In this document: in pieces, positions 34,602 to 43,982 of the stretch
Layout of the letters: each line of letters starts with the position of its first letter
Position numbering within the stretch: position 1 is the stretch's first letter
DNA from: Pseudomonadota bacterium
GTDB taxonomy: Bacteria; Pseudomonadota; Gammaproteobacteria; Acidiferrobacterales; Acidiferrobacteraceae
Assembly (NCBI GenBank): GCA_021794275.1
Contig: JAJYRD010000060.1
Coordinates: 112,708 to 176,707 of the forward strand
Direction: 5' to 3'
DNA: 64,000 nt
Translations under genes and position numbers: made by a program
The notes under the pieces: generated by a model
The model's input: only the letters and a program-made list of their open reading frames with translations
The model's database searches: none
What the model was told of the DNA's origin: nothing

Positions 34602-36094
34602 ACGACATGACGCACGGCAGCAGCCGACTCGTCGTCGTATCCAACCGCTTACCCATCGTCGTAAAACCGGTCGACGGTCAGTGGACGTTCACGCCCGGGT
34701 CCGGCGGACTCGTGAGTGCGCTTGCGCCCGTGCTGCGCAACCGGGGTGGCATATGGATCGGATGGCCCGGTACGTCCGAGGCTGACCCCGCGACGCTGTC
34801 TGACCTCCTGCGAGAGGCGACTCGCCATTCAGGGTATACCTTGAAGCCGGTGGCGCTCGACCAGAAGGACAAGGAAGATTTCTACTACGGCTTCGCGAAC
34901 GAAGTCATCTGGCCGCTCTTCCATGATCTACAGTCGCATTGTAATTTCGCGCCACGCTACTGGGAGGCCTACACCCGGATCAACCGTCGGTTCGCTGACG
35001 TCATCATACAAAACACACATCCCGGGGACTTCATCTGGATACACGACTACCATCTGATGAATGTGGGCCAGGAACTGCGCGCCCAGGGTGTTGGAGCGCG
35101 AACGGGATTTTTTCTCCATATCCCCTTCCCGCCACTCGACATCTATATGAAGCTCCCATGGCGCTTTCCGCTCCTGCGCGCGCTCCTCGAATACGACTTG
35201 ATCGGCTTTCAGACCCTGCGCGACCGTCGCAATTTCCTTCAGTGCGTGCGCCTCGTAGCCCCTGATATGTCAGTCACGGGCAAAGGACAGGTCATCACAC
35301 TGCGAGCCGGTAACCGGGAGCTGCGGGTCGGCACCTTCCCCATCGGCATCGACTACCAGGAGTTCGCCCGCGGGAGCAAGGCCGAGCCCGTCATTCGCAA
35401 GGCCCGCGAGCTTCACGAGGACCTGCCCGGTCGCCAGGTCATTCTGGGCGTGGACCGCCTCGACTACACGAAAGGCATCTGTCATAGGTTCGAGGCATTT
35501 CGCAACGCCCTCCAACGCTTCCCCGAACTGCACCACCGCACTACCTTGGTCCAGGTCGTTGTGCCAAGTCGCGAGGATATCCCGAAGTATCACGCCTTGA
35601 AGATGGAGATGGAGCGGCTCGTAGGTGAAATCAACGGCCAGTTCACGCAATCGGGATGGGTCCCCATCCACTACATCTTCCGGAGCTTGAGCCGCCTTGA
35701 GCTTCTCGCCTATTACCGGGCTTGCGAGATCGCCTTGATCACCCCGCTCAAGGACGGCATGAACCTCGTCGCAAAGGAATTTTGCGCGGCGACGCCGGTT
35801 AACAACAGTGTCTTGATACTCTCCGAGTTCGCAGGCGCGGCCTCTCAACTGCAAAAAGGCGCCCTGCTCGTAAACCCCTACAATGTCGAAGAAGTTGCGG
35901 AGACCATACAGCGCGCCATCGCCATGGGCCCGGGAGAGCGGCGGGCGCGCATGCATAAACTGAAGCGCTTCGTACGCGAGTATGACATTTTCTGGTGGGT
36001 GGACGCCTTCCTGCGAGCGGCCATAGCCAAGGATCTGAGCAACTTCCCGGTGCCCGAGGAGTACGTCCCCCACATGGAGACGATTTCGCTCTAA
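34598..36094 (+). CDS. otsA: Trehalose-6-phosphate synthase
   Basis: 498 aa. GT20 glycosyltransferase making trehalose-6-phosphate from UDP-glucose and glucose-6-phosphate. Conserved: VVVSNRLPIV and SGGLVSAL at the N-terminus, IWIHDYHLMNVGQEL, GVDRLDYTKGI, and LKDGMNLVAKEF with the sugar-nucleotide-binding residues. E. coli OtsA is 474 aa. Last gene of the overlapping otsB-mscS-otsA operon. Trehalose is a compatible solute, so synthesis and emergency release are made from one mRNA. Confidence 0.96.
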   Translation: MNDMTHGSSRLVVVSNRLPIVVKPVDGQWTFTPGSGGLVSALAPVLRNRGGIWIGWPGTSEADPATLSDLLREATRHSGYTLKPVALDQKDKEDFYYGFANEVIWPLFHDLQSHCNFAPRYWEAYTRINRRFADVIIQNTHPGDFIWIHDYHLMNVGQELRAQGVGARTGFFLHIPFPPLDIYMKLPWRFPLLRALLEYDLIGFQTLRDRRNFLQCVRLVAPDMSVTGKGQVITLRAGNRELRVGTFPIGIDYQEFARGSKAEPVIRKARELHEDLPGRQVILGVDRLDYTKGICHRFEAFRNALQRFPELHHRTTLVQVVVPSREDIPKYHALKMEMERLVGEINGQFTQSGWVPIHYIFRSLSRLELLAYYRACEIALITPLKDGMNLVAKEFCAATPVNNSVLILSEFAGAASQLQKGALLVNPYNVEEVAETIQRAIAMGPGERRARMHKLKRFVREYDIFWWVDAFLRAAIAKDLSNFPVPEEYVPHMETISL

Positions 36095-36178
36095 CGACGA
36101 GCGGCCAGCAGGCTTGCGATCACGAACAGCAGAGGATGGCTGCGGGACGCGACGCGGAGCCATTGCGGCATGTCAAGA

Positions 36179-36207
36179 TTGTGGACCTTCGCGGACCCCG
36201 CTAGACT
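36179..36207 (+). promoter_or_regulatory. Sigma-70 promoter giving a probably leaderless rep mRNA
   Basis: TTGTGG (36179-36184), 17-bp spacer, TAGACT (36202-36207). The expected start site 7 nt downstream is 36214, the A of the rep ATG. No Shine-Dalgarno sequence precedes the ATG, consistent with leaderless translation. Confidence 0.5.
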
Positions 36208-36213
36208 GCGCCC

Positions 36214-38205
36214 ATGAAGATTCTGGACGGTCTCAACGATCAGCAGCGCGAGGCCGTGCAACTCATCCATGGCCCACTGCTCGTGTTGGCCGGCGCAGGT
36301 AGCGGCAAGACCACCGTCATCGCCCGCAAGATCGCCCACCTCGTAACACAGGGTGGCTATGACGCCGCGCACATCGCCGCGGTCACATTCACCAACAAGG
36401 CGGCACGCGAGATGCGCAGCCGCGCATCGGCGCTGCTCCCAGCGCACGCCCGCCGCGGCCTGAGCGTCCTCACCTTCCACGCCCTCGGCCTCAAAATCAT
36501 ACGCGAGGAGACCGAGGCGCTCGGCCTACGCCGCGGATTCACGCTCCTCGATCCGCGTGACGCTGACGCGCTTGTGAAGGAACTTTGCCGCGAGCGCCTG
36601 CGCACGGACAAGCCACCGGAGGATGTGGCACAGCGCATTCGCGCCTGGAAAGACGCGGCGATAACGCCGCAGCTTGCAGCCCAGGAGTCGCCCGACGAGG
36701 GCGCGGTGTATGCGGACTATATCGAGCGCCTGCGCGCCTATAACGCCATAGACCTGGATGATCTGATCCTGCTTCCGGCACGACTCTTGAGCGACGATGC
36801 GGATGCCCGCACCCGCTGGCGCGAGCGCCTGCGCTACCTCCTCGTGGACGAGTATCAGGACACCAACGATGGGCAATATCGCCTGGCGCGCGCCCTGGCC
36901 GACCAGGCCTTCACCGCGGTGGGCGACGACGACCAGTCGGTCTATTCATGGCGCGGGGCGCGCCCTGAAAATCTTGCGCGGCTTGCGCGCGACTGCCCGA
37001 ATCTCACAGTCATCAAGCTCGAGCAAAATTATCGCTCGACCGGGCGGATATTGAAGGCCGCCAATGCGGTGATCGGAAACAACCCCCATCTGTTCCCAAA
37101 GAAACTCTGGAGCGCCTTTGGCTTCGGCGACCCTCTGAAGGTCCTTGTGGCAGACGATGAAGAACACGAGGCCATACGCGTCGTGACCGCGCTCTTGCAT
37201 GACAAGTTCGTCCGCAAGGCCGAGTTCGGCGATTACGCCATCCTTTATCGCAGCAATCACCAGGCGCGGCCGCTCGAACAGGTTCTACGCGAGCACCGCG
37301 TGCCCTACTTCCTGAGCGGGGGGACCTCGTTTTTTGATCGTGTCGAGGTGCGTGACGCGGTCGCCTATCTGCGCCTCATCCACAACCCATCCGACGATGC
37401 CGCTTTCCTGCGGGTCTGCAACGTCCCCAAACGCGAGATCGGCCCCTCGACCGTCGAAAGGCTGCGCGACTACGCGCACCGCCGCGGCCAATCCCTGCTG
37501 CGCTGTTGTCGCGAACTCGGGCTTGCGCAATATGTGGCCGCACCGCAGGCCGCCGCCCTGAATCGCTTCGCCGTCCTGATAGAGACCTTGAGCAGCAAGG
37601 CACAGGCGACCACACCCGGCGCCTTGCTGCGCGAGGCCTTGGGCGAGATCGGCTACGAGGAGCATCTCTTGCACGCGGCCGACGACAAACGTGCCGGCCG
37701 GCGGCGTATCGAACTTCTGGAAGAATTTCTGGCGTGGGTCGACCGCCTGGGTCAAGAGACGGGGGGTCAGGGACTCGATGAGGTGGTCTCACAACTGATT
37801 CTAAATGGCATGGGCGACCGCGAGCGTGAGCCTGACGGCAAAAGTGTTCGCCTCATGACCCTGCATGCCGCCAAGGGCCTGGAGTTTCCCCATGTATTCC
37901 TGCTTGGTCTTGAGGAGGATATCCTCCCGCATCGGGCCAGTCTCGCCGAGGCCGGCGTGGAAGAAGAGCGGCGGCTCACCTATGTCGGCATGACGCGCGC
38001 GCGCCAGACGCTCACCCTGAGCTACGCCCGGCGGCGACGAAAACAGGGGGCGCCGCAGGAGACAAGTCCCAGTCGTTTCCTGGCCGAGATCCCGCCCGAA
38101 GACCTGCTCTGGGACGGGCGCGAAGAAAAAGCCCCAGCGGAGCGCCTAGCGCACGGGGAATCCCACCTGAAGGGCCTGCGCGGCCTTCTCGGACAGGGAT
38201 CCTGA
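36214..38205 (+). CDS. rep: ATP-dependent DNA helicase Rep
   Basis: 663 aa (E. coli Rep 673). Superfamily 1A 3'-5' helicase helping forks past protein blocks. Walker A GAGSGKTT (residues 27-34), TFTNKAAREM, VDEYQDTN (Walker B), VGDDDQSVYSWRGA (motif III), QNYRSTGRIL, LMTLHAAKGLEFPHVF (motif V) and YVGMTRAR (motif VI). It lacks the long UvrD C-terminal tail; length and the PENLARL segment favour Rep over UvrD. Confidence 0.94.
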   Translation: MKILDGLNDQQREAVQLIHGPLLVLAGAGSGKTTVIARKIAHLVTQGGYDAAHIAAVTFTNKAAREMRSRASALLPAHARRGLSVLTFHALGLKIIREETEALGLRRGFTLLDPRDADALVKELCRERLRTDKPPEDVAQRIRAWKDAAITPQLAAQESPDEGAVYADYIERLRAYNAIDLDDLILLPARLLSDDADARTRWRERLRYLLVDEYQDTNDGQYRLARALADQAFTAVGDDDQSVYSWRGARPENLARLARDCPNLTVIKLEQNYRSTGRILKAANAVIGNNPHLFPKKLWSAFGFGDPLKVLVADDEEHEAIRVVTALLHDKFVRKAEFGDYAILYRSNHQARPLEQVLREHRVPYFLSGGTSFFDRVEVRDAVAYLRLIHNPSDDAAFLRVCNVPKREIGPSTVERLRDYAHRRGQSLLRCCRELGLAQYVAAPQAAALNRFAVLIETLSSKAQATTPGALLREALGEIGYEEHLLHAADDKRAGRRRIELLEEFLAWVDRLGQETGGQGLDEVVSQLILNGMGDREREPDGKSVRLMTLHAAKGLEFPHVFLLGLEEDILPHRASLAEAGVEEERRLTYVGMTRARQTLTLSYARRRRKQGAPQETSPSRFLAEIPPEDLLWDGREEKAPAERLAHGESHLKGLRGLLGQGS

Positions 38206-38333
38206 CAATAGATCCTCTTCGCCGCACCCTTCGGCTCGATGCGCATTGCAGGCAACGGTGGCGTCCGTTACGCCTTTCCGCTACCCTAGCGACAGCCTTC
38301 GTGGGGATACTCGAGGGCAGGGTGACGAGATTT

Positions 38334-39632
38334 ATGAGCAGGACGCTTCTTACCAAGGCACTCAAGCTTGCCTGTGTGCGATCGGAGCGCGGCGGCGCGC
38401 CGCTCGCGGTCATCCTTTTCAGCATCGACCGCTTCCGCCTCATCAACCACAGATTCGGATACGCCTTTGCGAACCGCGTCCTACGCCGCGTCTGCGGCAC
38501 GGCGCGCGCAAGCCTCGGCCGTAACGCTGTCGTAGGCCGCTGGGGCAATGACGAATTCCTCGGCATTTTGCATGACTGCAACCCTCGCCAGGCACGCTCT
38601 GCGGCAAAGGCGCTGAACGAAGCCATCTCCGGACTTGTCATCGCCGCCGACCAAAACGTCCTCAACGTCACCGTAAGCATCGGGATTGCGTGCGTCCCCC
38701 AGGATGGGGCCGCTCCGCAAGAGATCATGAACGTCCTCGACGAGGCCCTCTACGAAGCGAAACGCCGCGGGCGCGAACGCATTGTGGCGGCCGAGCATCT
38801 CGAGCGGCGCATATTCCGGATGGGCGCGGTCCTGGAGACTGCGCTGCGCGAAAATCGTGTCGTACCCGCCTACCAGCCCATCGTCGACCTCCGCACGAGC
38901 CGGGTGGTGGCCGAGGAGGCCTTGGCCCGCATCGTGACAGCGGACGGGAAGGTGCTGGCCGCCGACGAATTCATCGAAGCCGCCGGACAATTCCGCCTGA
39001 CCTACAAGATCGACTGGACCGTGCTGCTCTCGGCGCTCACCAGACGCCAGACCCACGACGACGATATCGTCCATTTCGTCAATGTATCCGGGGACCTGCT
39101 TCGCTACCCGCGCCTGCTCATGGAGCTCCTGGCCTCCGCCAAAACAAGCTTCCCGCGCAAGGGAGCAGCGGATGTCAAGCCGCTCGTCATCGAGGTCACT
39201 GAGCGCGAACTCCTTGAGAACATGGACATGACGCGCGAACGCCTCGCCCCCTTTGTCGATTTCGGGGTCCAGCTTGCACTCGACGACTTCGGCAGTGGCT
39301 ACTCCTCCTTCCAATATCTGGCCGATCTACCCATATCCTTCCTCAAAATCGATGGCCGCCTCATCTCGCGCATAGCGGAACCCCGCGTCCTTTCCATCGT
39401 GCGCGGCATCCGCGCCGTCGCCGCCGACCTCGGCATCACGACCCTTGCCGAATATGTGGAGACGCCCCAGCAGGTCGAGCTTTTGCGTGATGTGGGCATC
39501 GATTGGGCCCAGGGACACTTCTTTGGGCCCGCGGCCCTTGATCAATCCGTGGCTGACCACAGGCGCGCGCTCAGCATCAACTGGGCGGATGGTTATTACT
39601 ACCAAAAAGACGTTCCGCTGCGCACGCCCTGA
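38334..39632 (+). CDS. GGDEF-EAL protein with degenerate GGDEF (GNDEF): probable c-di-GMP phosphodiesterase
   Basis: 432 aa from ATG 38334; GTG 38301 would add 11 residues. The GGDEF domain is degenerate: the motif reads RWGNDEF, the DxD site reads SID, and no RxxD inhibitory site is seen. Cyclase activity is therefore unlikely. The EAL domain looks complete: EALAR, FVNVS, IEVTERE, LDDFGSGYSSFQYL, FLKIDG, AEYVET and QGHFFG. No signal, PAS or membrane segment. A close paralogue lies at 62612-63880, with matching AYQPI(V/I)(D/N)L, FQYLADLP and GIDWAQG stretches. Probably hydrolyses c-di-GMP, possibly GTP-regulated. Confidence 0.88.
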   Translation: MSRTLLTKALKLACVRSERGGAPLAVILFSIDRFRLINHRFGYAFANRVLRRVCGTARASLGRNAVVGRWGNDEFLGILHDCNPRQARSAAKALNEAISGLVIAADQNVLNVTVSIGIACVPQDGAAPQEIMNVLDEALYEAKRRGRERIVAAEHLERRIFRMGAVLETALRENRVVPAYQPIVDLRTSRVVAEEALARIVTADGKVLAADEFIEAAGQFRLTYKIDWTVLLSALTRRQTHDDDIVHFVNVSGDLLRYPRLLMELLASAKTSFPRKGAADVKPLVIEVTERELLENMDMTRERLAPFVDFGVQLALDDFGSGYSSFQYLADLPISFLKIDGRLISRIAEPRVLSIVRGIRAVAADLGITTLAEYVETPQQVELLRDVGIDWAQGHFFGPAALDQSVADHRRALSINWADGYYYQKDVPLRTP

Positions 39633-39777
39633 AGGCGCGCCCAGGCAACACGCCCCAGGCACGTGCCGCCTTCGACACGGAAACGCGGATACCTCATCGC
39701 CAATAAGTTGAGTTAGACGTGCACGTGCCCGCTTGGCGCGATGCACCCATGTAAGTCTGCCGCCCCGACCCGGCGGC

Positions 39778-40776
39778 CTACCCGCCGGACTGCGATCGAC
39801 AGGTCGGCGTCGCCGCGGGCCGCCCTGACTTCGCCCGCGAAGACGCCAGCAAAGCATACAAATCGGGGAGGTGGGCGCGAGCGACGGCGCGGCCGGCGGC
39901 GATCGCGGCACGGGCCTTGTAGAACTCGAACGGCCCGATACGGTCGACGTCAGGCAGGAGATAGAGGGCCGGGCGGCTCGCAAGCAAGCGGAGCTGGACG
40001 ACTTGGGCTTGGGCGATATTCACGGCCTGCGCAAGGACTGAGCGCGCGCGCCATTGCAGGGGCCGGACACCCGCCGGTTCCGTAAGCTGTTCCTCCAACC
40101 ACTCACGTACCGGTCTTGCCCGGCGCGCCCACGGCTGGTCAAGCAAGGCACGCAGCTGTGACCGCCAGCTCGCCGGCCGCGGGTCGATCGGCGCCGCTGA
40201 AAGCCCGCGTGCGCCCTGGTGGACGGCGATGGCTACGACCGGTCCGCCGAAGGTGTCAGCCGCCACGTCGAACGGTACCGGATTCACGACGCCGCCATCG
40301 ATCAAGAGCCGATCCTCCCATGGATAGGGCGCCAAGAGTCCCGGGAGGGAAAGGCTGGCGCGCACCGCCCCGGCCGCCGAGCCCGAGCGCAACACGATTT
40401 GTTCACCGCTATGAAGGTCCGTCGCCACCGCCAGGAAGGGCAAGGCCAACTCTTCTATGGTCGCGCCCTCCAGATGGCCCTCGAGAAACGCCATAATCTT
40501 ACGTCCGGAGCACACACCGCCCATGGCCGCGGCGTCGGGCAAAAAGAGCTGCAAGGTCTGCTTCCAGTCGACCCCGAGGGCCTCCTCCGTGAGCCGCACA
40601 GGATCCCCATAGCGCGCGTAGAGTGCACCGATCTCGGCGCCTATGCTGCAACCAGCGATCGCACGCACCGGCAAACCGTGCTCGGCCAATACCTCCAAGA
40701 CGCCAATGTGCGCAAGACCCCGCGCCCCACCGGCGCCAAGGGCCAAGACCAGCCCCTCCCCCGTCGCCTCAGTCAT
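39778..40776 (-). CDS. Patatin-like phospholipase (RssA/NTE family)
   Basis: 332 aa. Serine lipid acyl hydrolase. The oxyanion Gly-rich motif is GAGGARGLAHIGVLEVL, the nucleophile elbow is GCSIG (Ser44) and the catalytic Asp is in IDGGVVNPVPFD (Asp160), so both members of the dyad are present. No signal peptide or membrane segment. The substrate is unknown (lysophospholipids are usual). Start ATG 40776 follows AAGGAGGAG. The -10-like TAAAAT on the same strand at 40793-40798 would give a very short leader. Confidence 0.92.
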   Translation of the reverse strand: MTEATGEGLVLALGAGGARGLAHIGVLEVLAEHGLPVRAIAGCSIGAEIGALYARYGDPVRLTEEALGVDWKQTLQLFLPDAAAMGGVCSGRKIMAFLEGHLEGATIEELALPFLAVATDLHSGEQIVLRSGSAAGAVRASLSLPGLLAPYPWEDRLLIDGGVVNPVPFDVAADTFGGPVVAIAVHQGARGLSAAPIDPRPASWRSQLRALLDQPWARRARPVREWLEEQLTEPAGVRPLQWRARSVLAQAVNIAQAQVVQLRLLASRPALYLLPDVDRIGPFEFYKARAAIAAGRAVARAHLPDLYALLASSRAKSGRPAATPTCRSQSGG

Positions 40777-40855
40777 AGCTCCTCCTTCTGCTATTTTAGC
40801 CGACCTGATCGCATTTCACAGGACGCGTGAGAACGCATGCGCTACCCTGAATATC

Positions 40856-40864
40856 TGATATAAT
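40856..40864 (+). promoter_or_regulatory. Extended -10 promoter before the unknown 239-aa gene
   Basis: TGATATAAT (TGn plus perfect TATAAT). The start site would be near 40871, with a ~49-nt leader holding AAGGAAG just before the ATG at 40920. Confidence 0.45.
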
Positions 40865-40919
40865 AAGCAAAAAGCTTTCCATCCCGCGTCCATCCGGCAA
40901 AAGACCCACTAAGGAAGCT

Positions 40920-41639
40920 ATGGATTCGAAGCCGCTCTTATCTGAATATTTCGCGAAACTCCCCAACTCTCCGGACGCGTTTCCGTTCTTCTATCGGAGG
41001 CTCGTCGGCCTGCGCTTTCCGATCGAGGTGGCTGAGATCCTGGAGATGCGCTACTTGTGCCACCAGGCCATAGACCAAAGCGGCCGCGACGATAGGGAAT
41101 ACGAATGGGATGAGTTCGCAGCCAGCCGCATGGCGGACATGGAGCATGTCGGCGTGCAGAAACCAACTCACCGCGAACGCCTCTCGCGACTGCTGCTTTT
41201 GCTGAAGGACTACTACGCGCTGCACAAGAGCGGGTCAACGGCCGCCGAAGACGAAGTACGTCGGGCCTTGGCGGACAACCGCTTCGCCCAGGAACGATCG
41301 AAGTCGTACGGAAAGGTCGCCGCCGTCGCCGCGCTGGTCGCTACCTTAAGTTCCATTCTTCTCAGCCCACCGGCCGTACTCATGCAGGGCATTGCCATCC
41401 TTCTTGGCTACCTGTCCCTTGATTCTTTTTATGGTCTTTCGGTTCTGCGCCGCGAGGAACGCCGCCTGAACGCGCAGCTTTCCGAGGTCCTGAGGCGCCG
41501 GGTGCGCACTGTCAATTGGCGGGCGGTCGTGCGACAGACGGGCGCCATACTGGGCTATACCACGCCCGTGGGCGGCGAGGCCTTCCGCCTCGAACAGGAG
41601 CACGAACTCCCCGACCTCGTCGAAATCAACAGCCCCTGA
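40920..41639 (+). CDS. Uncharacterised protein with a membrane hairpin
   Basis: 239 aa, not recognised. N-terminal ~125 residues are soluble and helical, rich in Arg/Glu/Leu (FPFFYRRLVGLRFPIEVAEI). Residues ~133-150 and 152-172 form two closely spaced hydrophobic helices (AAVAALVATLSSILLS, AVLMQGIAILLGYLSL), then a coiled region (LRREERRLNAQLSEVLRRR) and a tail with GYTTPVGGEAFRLE. Both ends are probably cytosolic. It has its own promoter and is convergent with xerD (6 bp). Clean start and Shine-Dalgarno support a real gene; function unknown. Confidence 0.75.
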   Translation: MDSKPLLSEYFAKLPNSPDAFPFFYRRLVGLRFPIEVAEILEMRYLCHQAIDQSGRDDREYEWDEFAASRMADMEHVGVQKPTHRERLSRLLLLLKDYYALHKSGSTAAEDEVRRALADNRFAQERSKSYGKVAAVAALVATLSSILLSPPAVLMQGIAILLGYLSLDSFYGLSVLRREERRLNAQLSEVLRRRVRTVNWRAVVRQTGAILGYTTPVGGEAFRLEQEHELPDLVEINSP

Positions 41640-41645
41640 TCGGAG

Positions 41646-42542
41646 TCAGCCGCGCGGATGATGGCGAGCGTGTACCGCCTTCAGTCGCTCGCGAGCGACA
41701 TGCGTATAAATCTGTGTTGTCGACAGGTCGGCGTGACCGAGAAGGAGCTGAACCACGCGCAGATCTGCGCCGTGATTGATGAGGTGGGTGGCGAAGGCAT
41801 GACGTACGGTATGGGGTGATAGCGGCGTTTTCACGCAGGCCTTGGCCGCATAGCGCTTGATGTTGTGCCAGAAGGCCTGCCGCGTCATGGGCGCTCCCCG
41901 TCGCGTCAGAAAAATTGCCGCATGCGTGGCGCCCGCCAGGAAAATGGGGCGGGTATCGATCAGATAGCGCGTGAGTACCGCCTGCGCCTCCTCCCCTAAA
42001 GGCACGAGCCGTTCCCGCCCCCCTTTGCCCACGACGCGAACGATCCCCGCCTGGCAATCCACTTCGGTGAGCCGCAGGCCCACGAGTTCCGACACCCGCA
42101 GACCGGTCGCATAGAGCACCTCGAGCATCGCCCGGTCCCGTCGTGCCTCCGGCGTTTCGTCCCCTGGCGCGGCCAGGAGCCGCTCGACATCCTCTTCACT
42201 CAATGATTTCGGGAGGCTCATCCCTAGGCGTGGACCTTCGACACCTTCGGTCGGGTCCTCGGATAGCACACCGCGGGCGAGCAGGTATTGATAGAAACGG
42301 CGCAGCGTCGAGAGTCGTCGCGCACTGGTGCGCGGTCTTCGACCCGCCAAGACCTCGGCCGCCAGATAGCCGGTCACGTCGGTACGCCCGACCCCGGCTA
42401 GGCTGCGGCCGCCCCGATAGCGGACAAACGCCTCCATATCCCGCCTGTAGCTATCGAGGGTATGAGGGCGGAGACGGGATTCCGTCAGCAGGCAATCAAG
42501 GAAATCCTCGATCAGGGGGGCGTCCGACAAGCCTTCGGCCAT
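41646..42542 (-). CDS. xerD: Site-specific tyrosine recombinase XerD
   Basis: 298 aa. Resolves chromosome dimers at dif with XerC. SAM-like core-binding domain at residues 1-~110. Catalytic residues: Arg149 (ATGLRVSEL), Lys173 (GKGGRERLVPL), His244 and Arg247 (HTVRHAFATHL), His270 (LLLGHADLSTT) and Tyr279 (QIYTHV). Length matches E. coli XerD (298). It lies 26 bp downstream of rplS on the same strand, so it is probably carried on the ribosomal-protein operon. XerC is not in the window; XerD was preferred because of the HADLSTTQIYTHV signature. Confidence 0.93.
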   Translation of the reverse strand: MAEGLSDAPLIEDFLDCLLTESRLRPHTLDSYRRDMEAFVRYRGGRSLAGVGRTDVTGYLAAEVLAGRRPRTSARRLSTLRRFYQYLLARGVLSEDPTEGVEGPRLGMSLPKSLSEEDVERLLAAPGDETPEARRDRAMLEVLYATGLRVSELVGLRLTEVDCQAGIVRVVGKGGRERLVPLGEEAQAVLTRYLIDTRPIFLAGATHAAIFLTRRGAPMTRQAFWHNIKRYAAKACVKTPLSPHTVRHAFATHLINHGADLRVVQLLLGHADLSTTQIYTHVARERLKAVHARHHPRG

Positions 42543-42568
42543 CGCGTCGTCCGCCCACCCAAGGAGCC

Positions 42569-42913
42569 TTAAACGCGCTCGCGGATGCGGGCGGCTTTAC
42601 CGGTCAATTCACGCAGGTAATACAGCTTCGCGCGGCGCACGACGCCCCGGCGTTTCACTTCGATATTGGCGATGTTGGGGCTGTGTAAGGGGAACACGCG
42701 CTCCACGCCCTCGCCGTAGGACATCTTGCGGACCGTGAACGACGAGTTTATGCCACGGTTCTTGCGCGCGATGACCACGCCCTCGAAGGCCTGCAGGCGC
42801 TCGCGCTCGCCCTCCACGACCTTCACTTGCACCGAAACCGTGTCGCCGGGACCGAACTGTGGGACATCCTGCTTCAGGAATCCGCTTTCCAGTTCTTTAA
42901 TAATATTACTCAT
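42569..42913 (-). CDS. rplS: 50S ribosomal protein L19
   Basis: 114 aa, the E. coli length. At the 30S-50S interface. Recognised by [41 protein letters not shown] and the C-terminal [20 protein letters not shown]. It starts 4 bp after trmD, the usual order. Confidence 0.98.
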   Translation of the reverse strand: MSNIIKELESGFLKQDVPQFGPGDTVSVQVKVVEGERERLQAFEGVVIARKNRGINSSFTVRKMSYGEGVERVFPLHSPNIANIEVKRRGVVRRAKLYYLRELTGKAARIRERV

Positions 42914-42917
42914 AGCC

Positions 42918-43655
42918 TCAACCCCTATATTCCTGTTTAAATTCTTCTAAAAGCCGTTGCTGCTCGGCATCCAACTCTTGCCCATCCAAAAGATCCGGCC
43001 GCCGCACCCACGTCCGCCCTAAAGACTCCCGCAAACGCCACATGCGAATCCGCGCATGATCGCCCGACAACAACACCTCCGGCACCCGCTGCCCGCGCCA
43101 GTCCTCAGGTCGCGTGTAATGCGGGTAATCAAGCAATCCCGCGACGAAGGAATCCTCCCGCGCTGAATCTTCATGCCCCAAGGCTCCGGGCAACTGCCGA
43201 ACAACCGCATCGATCAGCACCGCCGCCGCCGCCTCACCACCGGAGAGCACATAATCCCCGATCGACCATTCCTCGTCCACGGTTTCCCGCATCACGCGTT
43301 CATCGACGCCCTCGTAGCGCCCGGCCAGCAATATGAGGCCAGGTCGCGCCGCAAGCTCCATGACCGCCGCATGGTCGAGCGGTCGGCCAGCCGGCGACAA
43401 ATAGAGTACGGGTGCGGAATGGCGCGCACCCTTGGCCGCATCGACCGCCTGCACGACAGGCTCGGCCATCAAAACCATTCCCGGACCCCCACCATAGGGC
43501 CGGTCATCGACGGTCCGCCGCCTGTCTTGCGCAAAGTCCCGCAAATTCCAGAAACGCAACGTCACGATGCCAAGCTGCTGCGCCCGCCCCACGATACCGC
43601 AGTCACAGAACCCGCGCACCGCCTCCGGAAACAGCCCTATGACATCAATTTCCAC
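42918..43655 (-). CDS. trmD: tRNA (guanine-N1)-methyltransferase
   Basis: 245 aa. Makes m1G37 in tRNAs reading CNN codons, preventing frameshifting. SPOUT fold with trefoil knot: [30 protein letters not shown] and [14 protein letters not shown]. The C-terminal domain includes [22 protein letters not shown] 329-bp gap separates it from rimM upstream, where this operon is normally tight. It has its own candidate promoter in that gap. Confidence 0.98.
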   Translation of the reverse strand: MEIDVIGLFPEAVRGFCDCGIVGRAQQLGIVTLRFWNLRDFAQDRRRTVDDRPYGGGPGMVLMAEPVVQAVDAAKGARHSAPVLYLSPAGRPLDHAAVMELAARPGLILLAGRYEGVDERVMRETVDEEWSIGDYVLSGGEAAAAVLIDAVVRQLPGALGHEDSAREDSFVAGLLDYPHYTRPEDWRGQRVPEVLLSGDHARIRMWRLRESLGRTWVRRPDLLDGQELDAEQQRLLEEFKQEYRG

Positions 43656-43825
43656 CTGACACCCTCCCCGGCCGGCCTAAGGACCGGAGATTCCTTCGGC
43701 GCCCATTGCCGGGATGAGTCGCTTCGACGGGTTCTCGCTGCTCGCAAGCTCAGGACATCGCTCGCCCAAAAGCCCGCGCGATCTGTGGCGCTGGCGCACG
43801 GGACATCCCCCGCCCTGAGCTTGAT

Positions 43826-43855
43826 AGTATAAGTTGAGCCAATAAGCACTGACAA
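43826..43855 (-). promoter_or_regulatory. Sigma-70 promoter for trmD-rplS-xerD
   Basis: On the minus strand TTGTCA (43850-43855) is followed after 18 bp by TATACT (43826-43831). The start would be near 43819, giving a ~163-nt leader before trmD, long enough for regulation. Confidence 0.55.
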
Positions 43856-43960
43856 CAAGGCGATATTCGGCATGGACGGCCCGGCATATTCAAAAGGTGG
43901 ACTCAGCGCGGGCGCTACAACCACCAGAAAGCGTCGCCTGAATCGTTCCCCACCCCAAAG

Positions 43961-43982
43961 CAGCGGGACTTACCGCCCGCTG
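43961..43982 (-). terminator. Hairpin right after rimM
   Basis: CAGCGGG (43976-43982, read on the minus strand) pairs with CCCGCTG (43961-43967) around an 8-nt loop, beginning 2 bp after the rimM stop codon. Downstream is CTTTGG, so the T-tract is weak and termination would be partial. Confidence 0.4.
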
